Positions 43,201 through 51,900 of a stretch of 64,000 nt of DNA are shown here, piece after piece. The stretch covers positions 124,001-188,000 of the forward strand of contig NZ_WWCL01000003.1 in assembly GCF_009857835.1 (NCBI RefSeq). Direction: 5' to 3'. Source of the stretch: Duganella fentianensis. Its GTDB lineage: Bacteria > Pseudomonadota > Gammaproteobacteria > Burkholderiales > Burkholderiaceae_D. Every line of letters begins with the position of its first letter. Position 1 is the first letter of the stretch. The translations under genes and the position numbers were made by a program. Below the pieces are notes generated by a model. The model made no database searches. It saw only the letters and a program-made list of their open reading frames with translations, and had not been told where the DNA came from.

Positions 43201-44368
43201 CCAGTTCGGCATTGGTGACCGTGCCGCCATGCTGGGCCAGTTACAGCCCTACGATGTGGTGGTCACCAGCTACGGCCTGCTGCAACTGGAAGCGGCCCGC
43301 TTCACTGGCGTGCAGTGGCACACCATCGTGCTCGATGAAGCGCAGGCCATCAAGAACGGCGCCACCAAGCGCTCGCAAGCCGTGATGGCATTGAAAGGCG
43401 ATTTCCGCATGGTGGCCACCGGCACGCCGCTGGAAAACCATCTGGGCGAGTTGTGGAATCTGTTCCGCTTCATCAATCCCGGCCTGCTCGGCAATCTGGA
43501 CCAGTTTAATCTGCGCTTTGCCGGACCGATCGAACGCCAGCAGGACCACCGCGCCGAAGTGGGCGCGCGCAAACGTCTGCGCCGTCTGATCCAGCCGTTC
43601 ATGCTGCGCCGGACCAAGGCGCAGGTACTCAGCGAACTGCCGGCCCGCACGGAGATCACGCTGGAAGTCGATCTGTCACCGGAAGAAGCCACGCTATACG
43701 AATCGCTGCGCCGTGCTGCGCTGGAAAAGCTGGAACAGGTAGAAGGACCGGCCGAGAAGAAATCCATGCAGATACTGGCCGAAATCATGAAGCTGCGGCG
43801 CGCCTGCTGCAACCCGCAACTGGTGGCACCGGAACTGGGGCTGGCCAGCAGCAAGCTGGCCGCCTTCTCGCGTCTGCTGCTGGGCTTACTGGAAAACCGC
43901 CACAAGGTGCTGGTGTTCAGCCAGTTTGTCGACCATCTGGCCCTGATCCGCGCCCATCTGGACCAGCAGAACATCGCCTACCAGTATCTGGATGGAGCCA
44001 CGCCCATGGCCGAGCGCAAGAAGCGCGTCGATCTGTTCCAGTCGGGTCAGGGCGAAGTTTTCCTGATCAGCTTAAAGGCGGGTGGCGTGGGCATCAACCT
44101 GACGGCGGCCGACTACGTGATCCACATGGACCCGTGGTGGAATCCGGCCGTGGAAGATCAGGCCTCGGACCGTGCCCACCGCATGGGCCAGCAGCGCCCT
44201 GTCACCATTTACCGGCTGGTGGCGCGCCATACCATCGAGGAAGGCATCGTCGAACTGCACCAGCATAAGCGCGATCTGGCCGATAGCCTGCTGGAAGGCG
44301 CCGATGTGTCGGGCCGCATGTCCGCCAGCGAAATGCTGGCCATGCTGCAGGAAGGCTTGCGCCGCTAA
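40202..44368 (+). CDS. Large SNF2-type helicase-like protein
   Basis: A 1388-residue protein. The C-terminal third is a SNF2 ATPase: Walker A DDMGLGKTLQALAL near 950-963, DEAQ near 1045, GTPLENHLGELWNLFRF, and a helicase C-terminal domain with WWNPAVEDQASDRAHRMGQ near 1310-1328. The approximately 900-residue N-terminal part has a winged-helix-like opening and helical TPR-like stretches (about 150-420) but no domain I can name. SNF2 enzymes translocate on double-stranded DNA and remodel protein-DNA complexes. No methylase, nuclease or other defence gene is beside it, so housekeeping transcription or repair is as likely as defence. It probably shares a promoter with the S9 peptidase. Confidence 0.9.
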   Translation: MSDSMLLDEFSALAPHEQMILAQLALIGEPVGRTALLDQLDSARVLDAARRPLTVASLDQAMQRLERLAFISVVVGRGFVCNPKLRWPALRAAITQHMLDDLCRAYETLAPLRQTWNSMEPRSYRAGIARLRMGYLRGHTPQQIQPLLTFCLGSYEAAQLHPILEIFGRPFEAEMLAQVHPLLRDDVLVVLLQAAQYAIATAPTIRLYCQQHQQNQQAAGDDISAELRMALAEDAILCSRCDEAERYLAGTEGWESQYLAASVRLLRGDTSAALSGYEAALKILRRETGKRTRLFSGIGSYLYMLALLRSDDAKHRKAAGAYLELAVRAGHNHDSAIHQQIDLLRQIRAGTLAAEAAATLAWGNQLQTQVFQCLLYFWLSLPQLAERRAEMEDALAAAEAAGYLLLAGQLASLLGALGDRTRQQQAQALRAQLGLCDLSIWFERQEAWQRQLTALINLQQPASADSGSGAARLAWLLRYDNRYGLHEISAVEQKRDARGAWSKGRAVSLKRLRFESEQFEYLTPQDMRAAEAISVAHRNYHASGLSYEVDPQRAAPLLVGHPLLFWADAPDTRVELLAGAPELLITKQAGSLELRLQPPIPDDSALVIISRETPNRLCVISILDEHRRIAAIVGTGLVVPARAEAQVLEAISAMSSMVTVQSEIGGAAPDMLQVPADTRLHLHLLPYQHGLKLQILVRPLANGAYYAPGAGAANVIAEIDGKPARATRALADEKEAERQLIERCPVLGEAEQDHDEWLLGQPALCLQLLAELQELPADTLVLAWPDGQPFALTAQASTRQLRLAIKSNKDWFAASGELQVAEDQVIDLKTLLELMRNSQSRFVELSAGRYLALTDALHRRLQQVAAYGELQGDGVRLHPLAAFSLEELASEVGTLKSDKRWKQHLEQMAAQAAFQPQLPSTLQAELRDYQLEGYNWLARLAHWGVGACLADDMGLGKTLQALALILSRAPQGPTLVVAPTSVCLNWISEAARFAPTLKVHQFGIGDRAAMLGQLQPYDVVVTSYGLLQLEAARFTGVQWHTIVLDEAQAIKNGATKRSQAVMALKGDFRMVATGTPLENHLGELWNLFRFINPGLLGNLDQFNLRFAGPIERQQDHRAEVGARKRLRRLIQPFMLRRTKAQVLSELPARTEITLEVDLSPEEATLYESLRRAALEKLEQVEGPAEKKSMQILAEIMKLRRACCNPQLVAPELGLASSKLAAFSRLLLGLLENRHKVLVFSQFVDHLALIRAHLDQQNIAYQYLDGATPMAERKKRVDLFQSGQGEVFLISLKAGGVGINLTAADYVIHMDPWWNPAVEDQASDRAHRMGQQRPVTIYRLVARHTIEEGIVELHQHKRDLADSLLEGADVSGRMSASEMLAMLQEGLRR

Positions 44369-44389
44369 TCTACCCGCAGCAATCAAGTA

Positions 44390-44414
44390 GCGCTGCCGTT
44401 ACAAACGGAAGCGC
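44390..44414 (+). terminator. Hairpin after the SNF2 gene
   Basis: GCGCTGCCGTT (44390-44400) and AACGGAAGCGC (44404-44414) pair with one mismatch around a 3-nt loop. It lacks a T-run, so termination is uncertain. Confidence 0.35.
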
Positions 44415-44493
44415 GCAAACAGGCGATTTAATGATAATCTCCACCGCTTCGGTCCGGTACCCACCCGGGCCTATTTAGACAAGGCTGTTCACG

Positions 44494-46512
44494 ATGATTA
44501 AAACCAAGATTGCGCTAGCTGTATTGATGACGACGCTCGCCGTCGCACCGGCCAGCGCCAGCAAGCACCACAAGGATACGGAAGAAACCAGCAGCAGTGG
44601 CAAGCACCACAAGAGCTCCGGTAAAAGCAGCCATAGCAGCAAAGGCAGCGAAAAAAGCAGCACCAAAAGTAGCAGCAAGAGCGGCAGCAAAAGTAGCAAA
44701 TCCAGGAGCAGCAAGGACGGCGGCAGCAAAAGTAGCAAGAGCAGCAAACACGGCAAGGATAAACACGCCAGCACCGGCAAGGCGCTGGTAGCAGGTGCCG
44801 CCGTTGCCACGCCGGCGACGCTGAAACTGGTGGCGCCGGAAAGCTACCGTGACCGCAACTTCAACAGCCTGAGCAACCAGTTCCTTAACGCGCTCTGGCG
44901 TCTGGATTCGGAAAGCGCCGTGTATGCGGGCAAGTACGATACGGCCGCAACGCTGGCCATCCCCGACAAGGCCGGGCAGGCGCGCGCGCTGGCCTTCATC
45001 GATGAATGGAAGATGAAGTTCGCCGCCGTCGAAGCCAGCAAGCTGGCGCTCAAGCAGCGCACGGATCTGGCCCTGCTGATGAACAAGCTCGAGAGCGACC
45101 GCTTCCGCCTCACCACCCTCAAGGAATGGGAATGGAATCCGGCCAGCTACAACGTGGCCGGCCCTATCGACCTGATCCTCAACACGGAATATGCAGCCCA
45201 GCCGCAGCGCCTGCGCACCCTGCTCAAGCGTATCGCCAGCATTCCAGCCTATTACGAAGCGGCGCGTGCCAACATCGTCAACCCCACACGCGAGCATACG
45301 CGTCTGGCCATCGCACAGGCGCCCGGCATCCAGACCCTGCTGACGGAAGTGGACAAGGCGGCCCAGGCCTCCATCCTCACGCCGGTGGAAAAGCAGCTGT
45401 ACACCCAGCGCATCAATGCGGCGCTGACGGCCATCGATGGCTATGTGGCTTTCCTGACCGAGCTGGATAAGCAGTCTGATAACGCGGGTCGCCGCAGCTT
45501 CCGTCTGGGTAAGGAACTGTACGAACAGAAGTTTGCCTTCGATATCCAGTCGGCCAGCACCGCCGAGGAAACTTACCAGAAGGCGCTGGCAGCACGGGAA
45601 GAGCTGCTGTCGAATATGAGCCGGATTACGGATGAACTGTGGGAACGCTATCTGGGCGCGACACCGCGTCCGGCTGACCGCTATGGCCGCATCGGCATGA
45701 TGATAGACAAGCTGTCCGAGCGCCATGTCGCGCGCGAAGACTTTGTGAAGGAAATCCGCCGTCAGGTGCCGCTGCTGCAGGACTGGGTGATTAGCCATGA
45801 TCTGCTGACGCTCGACCCGAGCAAGCCGCTGGAAGTGCGCGCCACGCCCGCCTATGCGGCCGGTGTAGCCGGTGCCAGCATCGATGCGCCTGGCCCGTAT
45901 CGCCCGCAGGACAAGACCTATTACAACGTCACTCCGCTGGACGGCGCCACGGCAGAACAGGCCGAAAGCAGCCTGCGCGAGTACAACTACTGGATACTGC
46001 AGATCCTGAATATCCACGAAGCCATCCCCGGCCATTACGCCCAGCTGGTATATGCCAACCGTTCGCCATCCATCGTCAAATCCATCTTCGGCAATGGCGC
46101 CATGGTGGAAGGCTGGGCGGTGTACGGCGAGCGCATGATGCTGGAATCGGGCTATGGCGACAATTCGCCGGAAATGTGGCTGATGTATTCGAAGTGGAAC
46201 CTGCGCAGCGTGACCAACACCATCCTCGATTACAGCGTGCACGTGCTGGGCATGACGGAACAGCAGGCGCTGGACCTGCTGACCCGTCAGGCTTTCCAGA
46301 CCCGTAGCGAAGCGGTGGAAAAATGGCATCGCGTGCAGGTCTCGTCGGTGCAGCTGACCAGCTACTTCAGCGGCTACAGCGAAATCATGGAACTGCGCGA
46401 GCAGCGCAAGCAGGCGCTCGGCAGCAAGTTCAACCTGAAAGACTTCCACGAGCAGTTCCTCAGCTACGGCAGCGCGCCCGTACGCGTCATCAAAGGGCTG
46501 ATGAACCAGTAA
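44494..46512 (+). CDS. Secreted DUF885 metallopeptidase-like protein with Ser/Lys linker
   Basis: A 672-residue protein. A signal peptide (about 1-22, ending ASA) is followed by a strongly low-complexity Ser/Lys/His stretch (about 23-92) and then a DUF885 domain (about 108-665). The gluzincin-like motif HEAIPGHY lies near 508-515 and a later Glu in EGWAVYGE near 535-542; together these are the family's putative zinc ligands. DUF885 proteins are thought to be zinc-dependent peptidases. The basic linker could hold the enzyme to anionic envelope polymers. Such a linker is not part of the family, so it was probably gained here. Confidence 0.88.
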   Translation: MIKTKIALAVLMTTLAVAPASASKHHKDTEETSSSGKHHKSSGKSSHSSKGSEKSSTKSSSKSGSKSSKSRSSKDGGSKSSKSSKHGKDKHASTGKALVAGAAVATPATLKLVAPESYRDRNFNSLSNQFLNALWRLDSESAVYAGKYDTAATLAIPDKAGQARALAFIDEWKMKFAAVEASKLALKQRTDLALLMNKLESDRFRLTTLKEWEWNPASYNVAGPIDLILNTEYAAQPQRLRTLLKRIASIPAYYEAARANIVNPTREHTRLAIAQAPGIQTLLTEVDKAAQASILTPVEKQLYTQRINAALTAIDGYVAFLTELDKQSDNAGRRSFRLGKELYEQKFAFDIQSASTAEETYQKALAAREELLSNMSRITDELWERYLGATPRPADRYGRIGMMIDKLSERHVAREDFVKEIRRQVPLLQDWVISHDLLTLDPSKPLEVRATPAYAAGVAGASIDAPGPYRPQDKTYYNVTPLDGATAEQAESSLREYNYWILQILNIHEAIPGHYAQLVYANRSPSIVKSIFGNGAMVEGWAVYGERMMLESGYGDNSPEMWLMYSKWNLRSVTNTILDYSVHVLGMTEQQALDLLTRQAFQTRSEAVEKWHRVQVSSVQLTSYFSGYSEIMELREQRKQALGSKFNLKDFHEQFLSYGSAPVRVIKGLMNQ

Positions 46513-46631
46513 GCCTGCGGCTGGGTGCGGCACGCTTGCGTGCCGGCAAACACTACCGCCCCTGATTCGATACGATGGGGAACTGGCAGCCGGTATGGCC
46601 AGTTCTGCTAGCATGCGATCAGGGAGCGGTG

Positions 46632-47369
46632 ATGAATATGCCCATCCATTTCAATACGCTGGAATATGCGCGCAAGCTGGGTGACGCCGGCGTGCCGCCC
46701 GATCAGGCCGAGGCGCAAGCTCAGGCGCTAGCCGAGGTGCTGCACGACGCCACTGTCACGCCCGCCGACCTGCTCCTGCTCAAAACCGATCTGCTGGCGC
46801 GCATCGACATCTTGCGCAATGAAATGCTGGCCCAGTTTGGTGCGCTACGCACCGAAATGCAGACACAGATTGCAGCCTTACGTGCTGAAATGCAAGCGGA
46901 GATCGCCGCGTTACGCGCTGAAATGCAGGCGGAGATCGCCGCGTTACGTGCTGAAATGCGTGCGGAGATCGCAACTTTACGCGCCGAAATGCGGGCGGAG
47001 ATCGCGACTTTGCGTGGCGAAATGCTGGCGATGCTAGGCGCGCTGCATAAAGACCTGCAAGGTCAGATCAATGGTCTGCGTGGCGAAGTAGATGGCCTGC
47101 GCAATGAGGTGGCCGACCTGCGTAGTCAGATAGATAACCTGCGTAACGAGGTAAATGCGATACGCAGAGAAATGGAGGCCCTGCGCAACGAAATGCATGA
47201 ACAACTGCATGCGCTGCGGCAGGAAATCAATGGCCAACTGGAAGTGCTTAGCGCACGGACCGAACGCCTCGAACAGCATTCCAAGGTACTTTTCTGGCTG
47301 GTCGGCAGCTCGCTGCTGATCAACGCCGTCACCTTGTGCGGCGTTGCGACTCTGCTAGCGAGAACTTAG
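46632..47369 (+). CDS. DUF1640-like coiled-coil membrane protein
   Basis: A 245-residue protein: a short N-terminal part with FNTLEYARKLGDAGVPPDQAEAQAQALAEVL, typical of the DUF1640/CCDC90 family, a long coiled coil (about 45-215), and a single C-terminal transmembrane helix (about 222-242, VLFWLVGSSLLINAVTL). The coiled coil is built of seven near-identical 11-residue repeats of the type ALRAEMQAEIA followed by a looser heptad part. AGGGAG precedes the ATG at 46632. Its stop overlaps that of tatC on the other strand by 3 bp. Bacterial function is unknown; eukaryotic relatives are mitochondrial inner-membrane proteins. Confidence 0.82.
   Translation: MNMPIHFNTLEYARKLGDAGVPPDQAEAQAQALAEVLHDATVTPADLLLLKTDLLARIDILRNEMLAQFGALRTEMQTQIAALRAEMQAEIAALRAEMQAEIAALRAEMRAEIATLRAEMRAEIATLRGEMLAMLGALHKDLQGQINGLRGEVDGLRNEVADLRSQIDNLRNEVNAIRREMEALRNEMHEQLHALRQEINGQLEVLSARTERLEQHSKVLFWLVGSSLLINAVTLCGVATLLART
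46821..47051 (+). repeat. 33-bp tandem repeat (hendecad coiled coil)
   Basis: The hexamer GAAATG recurs exactly every 33 bases at 46821, 46854, 46887, 46920, 46953, 46986 and 47019. Each 33-bp unit encodes one 11-residue coiled-coil repeat; the middle four to five copies are nearly identical. Confidence 0.9.
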
Positions 47370-48121
47370 GCTTTCTCTTCCGGCGCCGTCGACATGCGCA
47401 CGAACAACGGCGCAACCAGTATGCCCAGTTCGAACAGCAGACACATCGGAATGGCCAGCGAGAACATACTCACCGCATCCGGCGGCGTCACCACGGCGGC
47501 AACCGCGAAGGCGCCGACGATGGCATATGGACGGATCTCTTTCAGCTTGGCCACGCTGACCAGTCCCATACGCACCAGGATCACCACCACCACCGGCACT
47601 TCGAAGGTCGCGCCAAACGCCAGACACATGGACATGACGAAATCGAGATAGTTTTCGATATCGGGCGTAACGGCAATCGACTGCGGCGAGAACTCGGCAA
47701 TGAATTTGAATACGCGGCCAAACACGAAGAAGTAGCAGAACGCCACCCCCGCCATGAACAGCGCCGAAGACGAAATCACCAGTGGTGCCACCAGCCGCTT
47801 TTCATGCGCATACAAACCCGGCGCGACAAACGCCCAGATCTGGTACAGCACCCACGGCAGGGCCATTACCAAGGCCAGCACCAGCGTCACCTTCATCGGC
47901 ACCAGAAACGGCGAGGTCACCCCCGTGGCGATCATCTTCGAGCCCACCGGCAGCGAAGCGATCATGGGCGCGGCCAGAATGTCGTAAATGCGGGCCGGAC
48001 CTGGCCAGATCAGCAGACCGACGCACATCACCACCACACCGATGGTGGCACGCACCAGACGGTCGCGCAGTTCGATCAGGTGAGAGATAAAGGTCTCTTC
48101 GCCCGGCTTGGAAGTAGTCAT
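47366..48121 (-). CDS. tatC: Sec-independent protein translocase TatC
   Basis: A 251-residue, six-helix inner-membrane protein. The conserved N-terminal SHLIELRDRLVRA motif lies near residues 13-25, and PFLVPMKV and ENYLDFVM segments are family-typical. TatC binds the twin-arginine signal peptide and, with TatB, forms the receptor of the pathway that exports folded proteins. It starts directly after tatB with no gap on the same strand and is last in the tatABC group. The stop overlaps the end of the convergent coiled-coil gene. Confidence 0.97.
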   Translation of the reverse strand: MTTSKPGEETFISHLIELRDRLVRATIGVVVMCVGLLIWPGPARIYDILAAPMIASLPVGSKMIATGVTSPFLVPMKVTLVLALVMALPWVLYQIWAFVAPGLYAHEKRLVAPLVISSSALFMAGVAFCYFFVFGRVFKFIAEFSPQSIAVTPDIENYLDFVMSMCLAFGATFEVPVVVVILVRMGLVSVAKLKEIRPYAIVGAFAVAAVVTPPDAVSMFSLAIPMCLLFELGILVAPLFVRMSTAPEEKA

Positions 48122-48610
48122 TTAGTAAAACGATGTAGGGGTGTGATTGCGGGGACGGAAGCGTGCCACCCGCGCCGCGCCGGACACCACATGCTGGCGC
48201 CCGCCGTGCATCTGCTTGTACCAGCCCGGCACTGCGGCATTGCGCACCAGCTTCTTGCGACGGAACTCGCGCGCCTTGCGCTTCAGGTCCTCGTCGGTGG
48301 CGCTGATGATGCGCGTCTCGGCGACCGAGTCCGGCCACATATTCTGTACTTCGGCCACGCTTTCCGCCAGCGAGGCTTCCACGTCCTGCTTGATATTCTG
48401 TGCTGCCGTCTGCACTTCTTTCTGCATATTGCGCAGCTCTTCCATCTCGATTTCGCGCGAGACTTCCGATTTGACTTCGCTCAGATAGCGCTGGGCACGG
48501 CCATACAGCGTACCCGCCATACGCGCCACCTTGGGCAGCTTTTCCGGTCCGATGACGACCAGCGCCACCACACCGATTACCGCGAGTTTGGTCAGACCAA
48601 GATCGATCAT
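48122..48610 (-). CDS. tatB: Sec-independent protein translocase TatB
   Basis: A 162-residue protein with an N-terminal transmembrane helix (MIDLGLTKLAVIGVVALVVIG), the Gly-Pro hinge IGPEKLP, an amphipathic helix and a long polar C-terminal tail ending in basic residues (SGAARVARFRPRN). It pairs with TatC as the substrate receptor. It lies between tatA (70 bp upstream) and tatC (adjacent), in the standard order. Confidence 0.96.
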   Translation of the reverse strand: MIDLGLTKLAVIGVVALVVIGPEKLPKVARMAGTLYGRAQRYLSEVKSEVSREIEMEELRNMQKEVQTAAQNIKQDVEASLAESVAEVQNMWPDSVAETRIISATDEDLKRKAREFRRKKLVRNAAVPGWYKQMHGGRQHVVSGAARVARFRPRNHTPTSFY

Positions 48611-48680
48611 AAATATCCGGCATCAGAGCAGGCCATGAGCCAGCCTCCGGCACACCGGAAGCCAGCCCGCAGGCCGGTGC

Positions 48681-48923
48681 TTACTGCTTGCTCTTTTCCT
48701 TGGCTTCGACGTCGATGGTGCTCTTGTCGGCCACCTGCGCCGGAGCGGCAGAGGGTGCAGCGGCTGGAGCAGCCGACTTGTCTTCCTCGCCCTTGATACC
48801 GTCCTTGAAGCCTTTCACGGCTTTACCCAGATCGGAACCCACATTACCGAGCTTCTTGGTGCCGAAGATCAGAATTACGACCACCAGCAGAATTGCCCAG
48901 TGCAACCAGCTACCTGTACCCAT
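48681..48923 (-). CDS. tatA: Sec-independent protein translocase TatA
   Basis: An 80-residue protein: one membrane helix ([14 protein letters not shown]), the hinge TKKLG, an amphipathic helix [17 protein letters not shown], and an acidic Ala/Pro-rich tail. TatA oligomers form the variable translocation pore. It is the first of the tatABC genes, 151 bp after hit. The length of that gap suggests the tat genes may have a promoter of their own, but no convincing one is seen. Confidence 0.96.
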   Translation of the reverse strand: MGTGSWLHWAILLVVVILIFGTKKLGNVGSDLGKAVKGFKDGIKGEEDKSAAPAAAPSAAPAQVADKSTIDVEAKEKSKQ

Positions 48924-49074
48924 TTCTATTCCCCTTGCAGGACGCGCACGCCCTAAAAAACCGTTGATTCAAAAAACGCCTGCGACAGTATAAGCGAAGC
49001 GCCAATGTCATGCATTTGTAATGTTTTCATACAAGCAACTATGAACAAAGACGCGCTTCCGGCCCGCTCTGCGC

Positions 49075-49446
49075 CTAGCGCTGGCCGCGCCACGGATGCG
49101 GCCCGCCGATGATGTGCATGTGCAGATGGTACACCTCCTGCCCGCCATCAGGACCACTGTTAATCAGCGTCTTGTAGCCGGCGCTAGGCGTGCCGTCTGC
49201 TGCGTGCTGCACGCCGCAACCGAACTCCGCCGCCAGTTTCGGCGCCAGTGCCAGCATGCGGCCCAGCAGTGGCGCATCCTCCGCCGTACAGGCCGAGAGG
49301 GTAGCGTAATGCTTCTTCGGAATCACCAGCAGATGCACCGGGGCAGCCGGGTTGATGTCTTTGAAGGCCTGCAACTCATCATCTTCATAGACTATGGTAG
49401 CAGGAATCTTTTTTTCAGCGATTTTGCAAAACAGGCAGTTATCCAC
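49075..49446 (-). CDS. HIT-family nucleotide phosphoramidase (HinT-like)
   Basis: A 123-residue histidine-triad protein. CLFCKIAEKKIP is the N-terminal mark of the HinT branch, and the catalytic HLHMHIIGG lies near residues 107-115. HinT enzymes hydrolyse purine nucleoside phosphoramidates such as AMP-lysine. Its place directly after hisE (22 bp) is conserved in many proteobacteria, so it is probably the last gene of the his transcript before tatA. Confidence 0.94.
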   Translation of the reverse strand: MDNCLFCKIAEKKIPATIVYEDDELQAFKDINPAAPVHLLVIPKKHYATLSACTAEDAPLLGRMLALAPKLAAEFGCGVQHAADGTPSAGYKTLINSGPDGGQEVYHLHMHIIGGPHPWRGQR

Positions 49447-49467
49447 AACAGCTCCGGTTAGACAGGT

Positions 49468-49806
49468 TTATTCCTTGCGTGCCGCTTTTTCCGCCAGACC
49501 GGACACGCCTTCGCGCCGCGCCAGTTCATCCAGCACCTGCTGCGGCTTGAGGTCGAACTGGGCCAGCAGTACCAGCGTGTGGAACCACAGATCAGCTACC
49601 TCGTACAGCACTTTACCGCTATCGGCGCCAGCGCGCACATCTTTGGCGGCCATTACCGTTTCGGTGGCTTCTTCACCGATTTTTTTGAGGATGGCGTCGT
49701 CGCCCTTGGCCAGCAGTTTGGCCGTGTAGGAAGTAGCGGGGTCGCCGCCCTGCGCCGGCTTGCGCGATTCGATAATCTCGGCCAGACGGTCTAGTATGGT
49801 GCTCAT
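49468..49806 (-). CDS. hisE: Phosphoribosyl-ATP diphosphatase
   Basis: A 112-residue MazG-fold enzyme. The metal-binding helix motif [12 protein letters not shown] lies near residues 45-56, followed by [15 protein letters not shown]. It hydrolyses phosphoribosyl-ATP to phosphoribosyl-AMP and diphosphate, the second step of histidine synthesis. The ATG at 49806 overlaps the hisI stop (ATGA), so the two are translationally coupled; in many bacteria they are fused into one HisIE protein, but here they are separate. Confidence 0.96.
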   Translation of the reverse strand: MSTILDRLAEIIESRKPAQGGDPATSYTAKLLAKGDDAILKKIGEEATETVMAAKDVRAGADSGKVLYEVADLWFHTLVLLAQFDLKPQQVLDELARREGVSGLAEKAARKE

Positions 49807-50264
49807 GGGGTGGTCTTTTTCGGTTTGGCGGCCTGCTCGGCCGCATAGATTTCTGCCGGATCTTTCAGCACCGGCTCGGCCGTCTGCCAGTCGCCTTCCA
49901 GCGCATCGCCTTCGAACTTCTGGTAGAAGCACGAGTGGCGGCCCGTATGGCAGGCGATGCCGCCGGCCTGCTCGATTTTCAGCAGCACCACGTCTTCATC
50001 GCAGTCGAGGCGGATTTCCAGCACTTTCTGCACGTGGCCGGACTCTTCGCCCTTGTGCCACAGCTTCTTGCGCGAACGGCTCCAGTACACGGCTTCGCCC
50101 AGTTCCACCGTGCGTGCCAGTGCTTCGCGATTCATCCAGGCGAACATCAGCACATCGTTGCTGCCCGCTTCCTGGGCGATCACGGGCACCAGACCATGCT
50201 CGTCCCAGTGGATTTTTTTCAGCCATTTAGCCTTGGCGAGGCTGCTAGCAGTAGGCGTAGACAT
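49803..50264 (-). CDS. hisI: Phosphoribosyl-AMP cyclohydrolase
   Basis: A 153-residue enzyme that opens the purine ring of phosphoribosyl-AMP (third step). The [32 protein letters not shown] and zinc-binding [10 protein letters not shown] segments are intact. The C-terminus carries a Lys/Pro-rich tail. It stands between hisF (18 bp upstream) and hisE, which it overlaps by 4 bp. Confidence 0.96.
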   Translation of the reverse strand: MSTPTASSLAKAKWLKKIHWDEHGLVPVIAQEAGSNDVLMFAWMNREALARTVELGEAVYWSRSRKKLWHKGEESGHVQKVLEIRLDCDEDVVLLKIEQAGGIACHTGRHSCFYQKFEGDALEGDWQTAEPVLKDPAEIYAAEQAAKPKKTTP

Positions 50265-50282
50265 CGTGTTTCCTTTAATTCC

Positions 50283-51044
50283 CTATGCCAGACGCATAGG
50301 GATACCCTGCTGCGCCATGAACTGTTTGGCTTCCTGCACCGTGTGCTGGCCATAGTGGAAGATACTGGCAGCCAGCACGGCATCGGCCTTGCCCAGCTTG
50401 ATGCCGTCGGCCAGATCCTGCAGGCCGCCCACGCCGCCCGAAGCGATCACGGGAATGCTGATGGCATCCGATACACCGCGCGTCAGGCCCAGATCGAAGC
50501 CGGACTTGGTACCGTCGCGGTCCATACTGGTCAGCAGGATTTCGCCCGCGCCCAGCTGTTCCATTTTCTTGGCCCATTCGATGGCATCGAGGCCGGTCGC
50601 CTTGCGGCCGCCGTGGGTAAACACTTCCCACTTGCCCGGTGCCACCTGCTTGGCGTCGATCGCCACCACGATGCACTGCGAACCGTGCTTGTGCGCGGCG
50701 TCGTACACCAGCTGCGGATTGGCCACGGCAGACGAATTCATGCTGACCTTGTCCGCGCCGGCGTTGAGCAGACGGCGCACATCGGCCACTTCGCGCACCC
50801 CGCCACCCACGGTGAGGGGAATGAACACTTGCGAAGCCACGGCTTCGATGATGTGCAGGATCAGGCCACGGTTATCGCTGGTGGCGGTAATGTCGAGGAA
50901 GGTCAGTTCGTCGGCGCCCTGTTCGTCGTAACGGCGGGCGATTTCCACCGGATCGCCGGCATCGCGCAGCTCGGTGAAATTGACGCCTTTGACGACGCGG
51001 CCATCGGTCACGTCGAGGCAGGGAATGATGCGTTTAGCGAGCAT
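50283..51044 (-). CDS. hisF: Imidazole glycerol phosphate synthase, cyclase subunit
   Basis: A 253-residue beta/alpha barrel. It begins [23 protein letters not shown] with the catalytic Asp-11, has the [12 protein letters not shown] block, and the second acid in [14 protein letters not shown] near residue 130. HisF uses ammonia made by HisH to form imidazole glycerol phosphate and AICAR. hisA is 4 bp upstream; hisH is the gene before that. Confidence 0.97.
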   Translation of the reverse strand: MLAKRIIPCLDVTDGRVVKGVNFTELRDAGDPVEIARRYDEQGADELTFLDITATSDNRGLILHIIEAVASQVFIPLTVGGGVREVADVRRLLNAGADKVSMNSSAVANPQLVYDAAHKHGSQCIVVAIDAKQVAPGKWEVFTHGGRKATGLDAIEWAKKMEQLGAGEILLTSMDRDGTKSGFDLGLTRGVSDAISIPVIASGGVGGLQDLADGIKLGKADAVLAASIFHYGQHTVQEAKQFMAQQGIPMRLA

Positions 51045-51048
51045 AGGT

Positions 51049-51837
51049 TTATTCGGCTTCGTCGTCGACCAGATCGCCGCTCAGTTCATCGGCACGCACC
51101 TGGGCCGTGGCCAGATCGATGGTGCCTTCGTAAATCGAACGGCCGCAGATCACGCCTTCGATACCTTCGTCCTGCACCGCGCACAGGGCTTCCACGTCGG
51201 CGATGTTATGCAGACCACCGGAAGCGATCACCGGAATCTTCACCGCCTGGGCCAGCTTGACGGTCGCTTCGATGTTCACGCCGCCCATCATGCCGTCACG
51301 GCCGATGTCGGTGTAGATGATAGATTCCACGCCATAGGCTTCGAACTTCTTGGCCAGATCGATGACTTCGTGACCGGACATTTTGCTCCAGCCATCGGTT
51401 GCTACCTTGCCGTCCTTGGCATCGAGGCCGACGATGATATGGCCGGGGAAGGCGCCGCAGGCGTCATGCAGGAAGCCCGGTTCTTTCACGGCCGCCGTAC
51501 CGATGATGACGTAGCTGATGCCGGCATCGAGGTAGCGTTCGATGGTGTCCAGATCACGGATACCGCCGCCCAGCTGCACAGGGATTTCGTCGAGATCGTT
51601 CTCTTCGGCGTATTCCTGCACCACTTTGAGGATGGACTTGATGGCCGCTTCGTTCTTCGGCTTGCCGGCAAAGGCGCCGTTCAGATCGACCAGATGCAAA
51701 CGGCGTGCACCCTGCTTGAGCCAGTGCAGCGCCATGGCAGCAGGTTCTTCGGAGAATACGGTAGCAAGTTCCATATCGCCCTGTTTCAGGCGTACGCAGT
51801 GACCGTCTTTCAGGTCGATGGCAGGAATGAGCAGCAT
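51049..51837 (-). CDS. hisA: ProFAR isomerase (phosphoribosyl-formimino-AICAR-P isomerase)
   Basis: A 262-residue barrel paralogous to HisF. It opens [21 protein letters not shown] with catalytic Asp-8, and has the second catalytic Asp in [15 protein letters not shown] near residue 130. It performs the Amadori rearrangement in the fourth step. The C-terminus is extended with an acidic [12 protein letters not shown] tail. It sits between hisH (63 bp upstream) and hisF (4 bp downstream). Confidence 0.97.
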   Translation of the reverse strand: MLLIPAIDLKDGHCVRLKQGDMELATVFSEEPAAMALHWLKQGARRLHLVDLNGAFAGKPKNEAAIKSILKVVQEYAEENDLDEIPVQLGGGIRDLDTIERYLDAGISYVIIGTAAVKEPGFLHDACGAFPGHIIVGLDAKDGKVATDGWSKMSGHEVIDLAKKFEAYGVESIIYTDIGRDGMMGGVNIEATVKLAQAVKIPVIASGGLHNIADVEALCAVQDEGIEGVICGRSIYEGTIDLATAQVRADELSGDLVDDEAE

Positions 51838-51900
51838 GATGATTTGATCAGTAAAGTGAACTGTAAATTGGTGAACGTTAAAGTTTGCACTGGGCCGGAA

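Noticed and set aside
40202..44368. SNF2 protein considered as part of a DISARM-like or BREX-like defence island
   Set aside because: The surrounding genes are a peptidase, DUF885 and tat genes; none of the partner genes of those systems is present.
46577..46602. 8-bp inverted repeat GAACTGGC / GCCAGTTC upstream of the coiled-coil gene
   Set aside because: Short, with a 10-nt spacer and no recognisable operator or terminator context; too weak to annotate.
46821..47051. 33-bp repeats considered as a CRISPR array
   Set aside because: The units are contiguous without unique spacers, stay in frame and encode a coiled coil.
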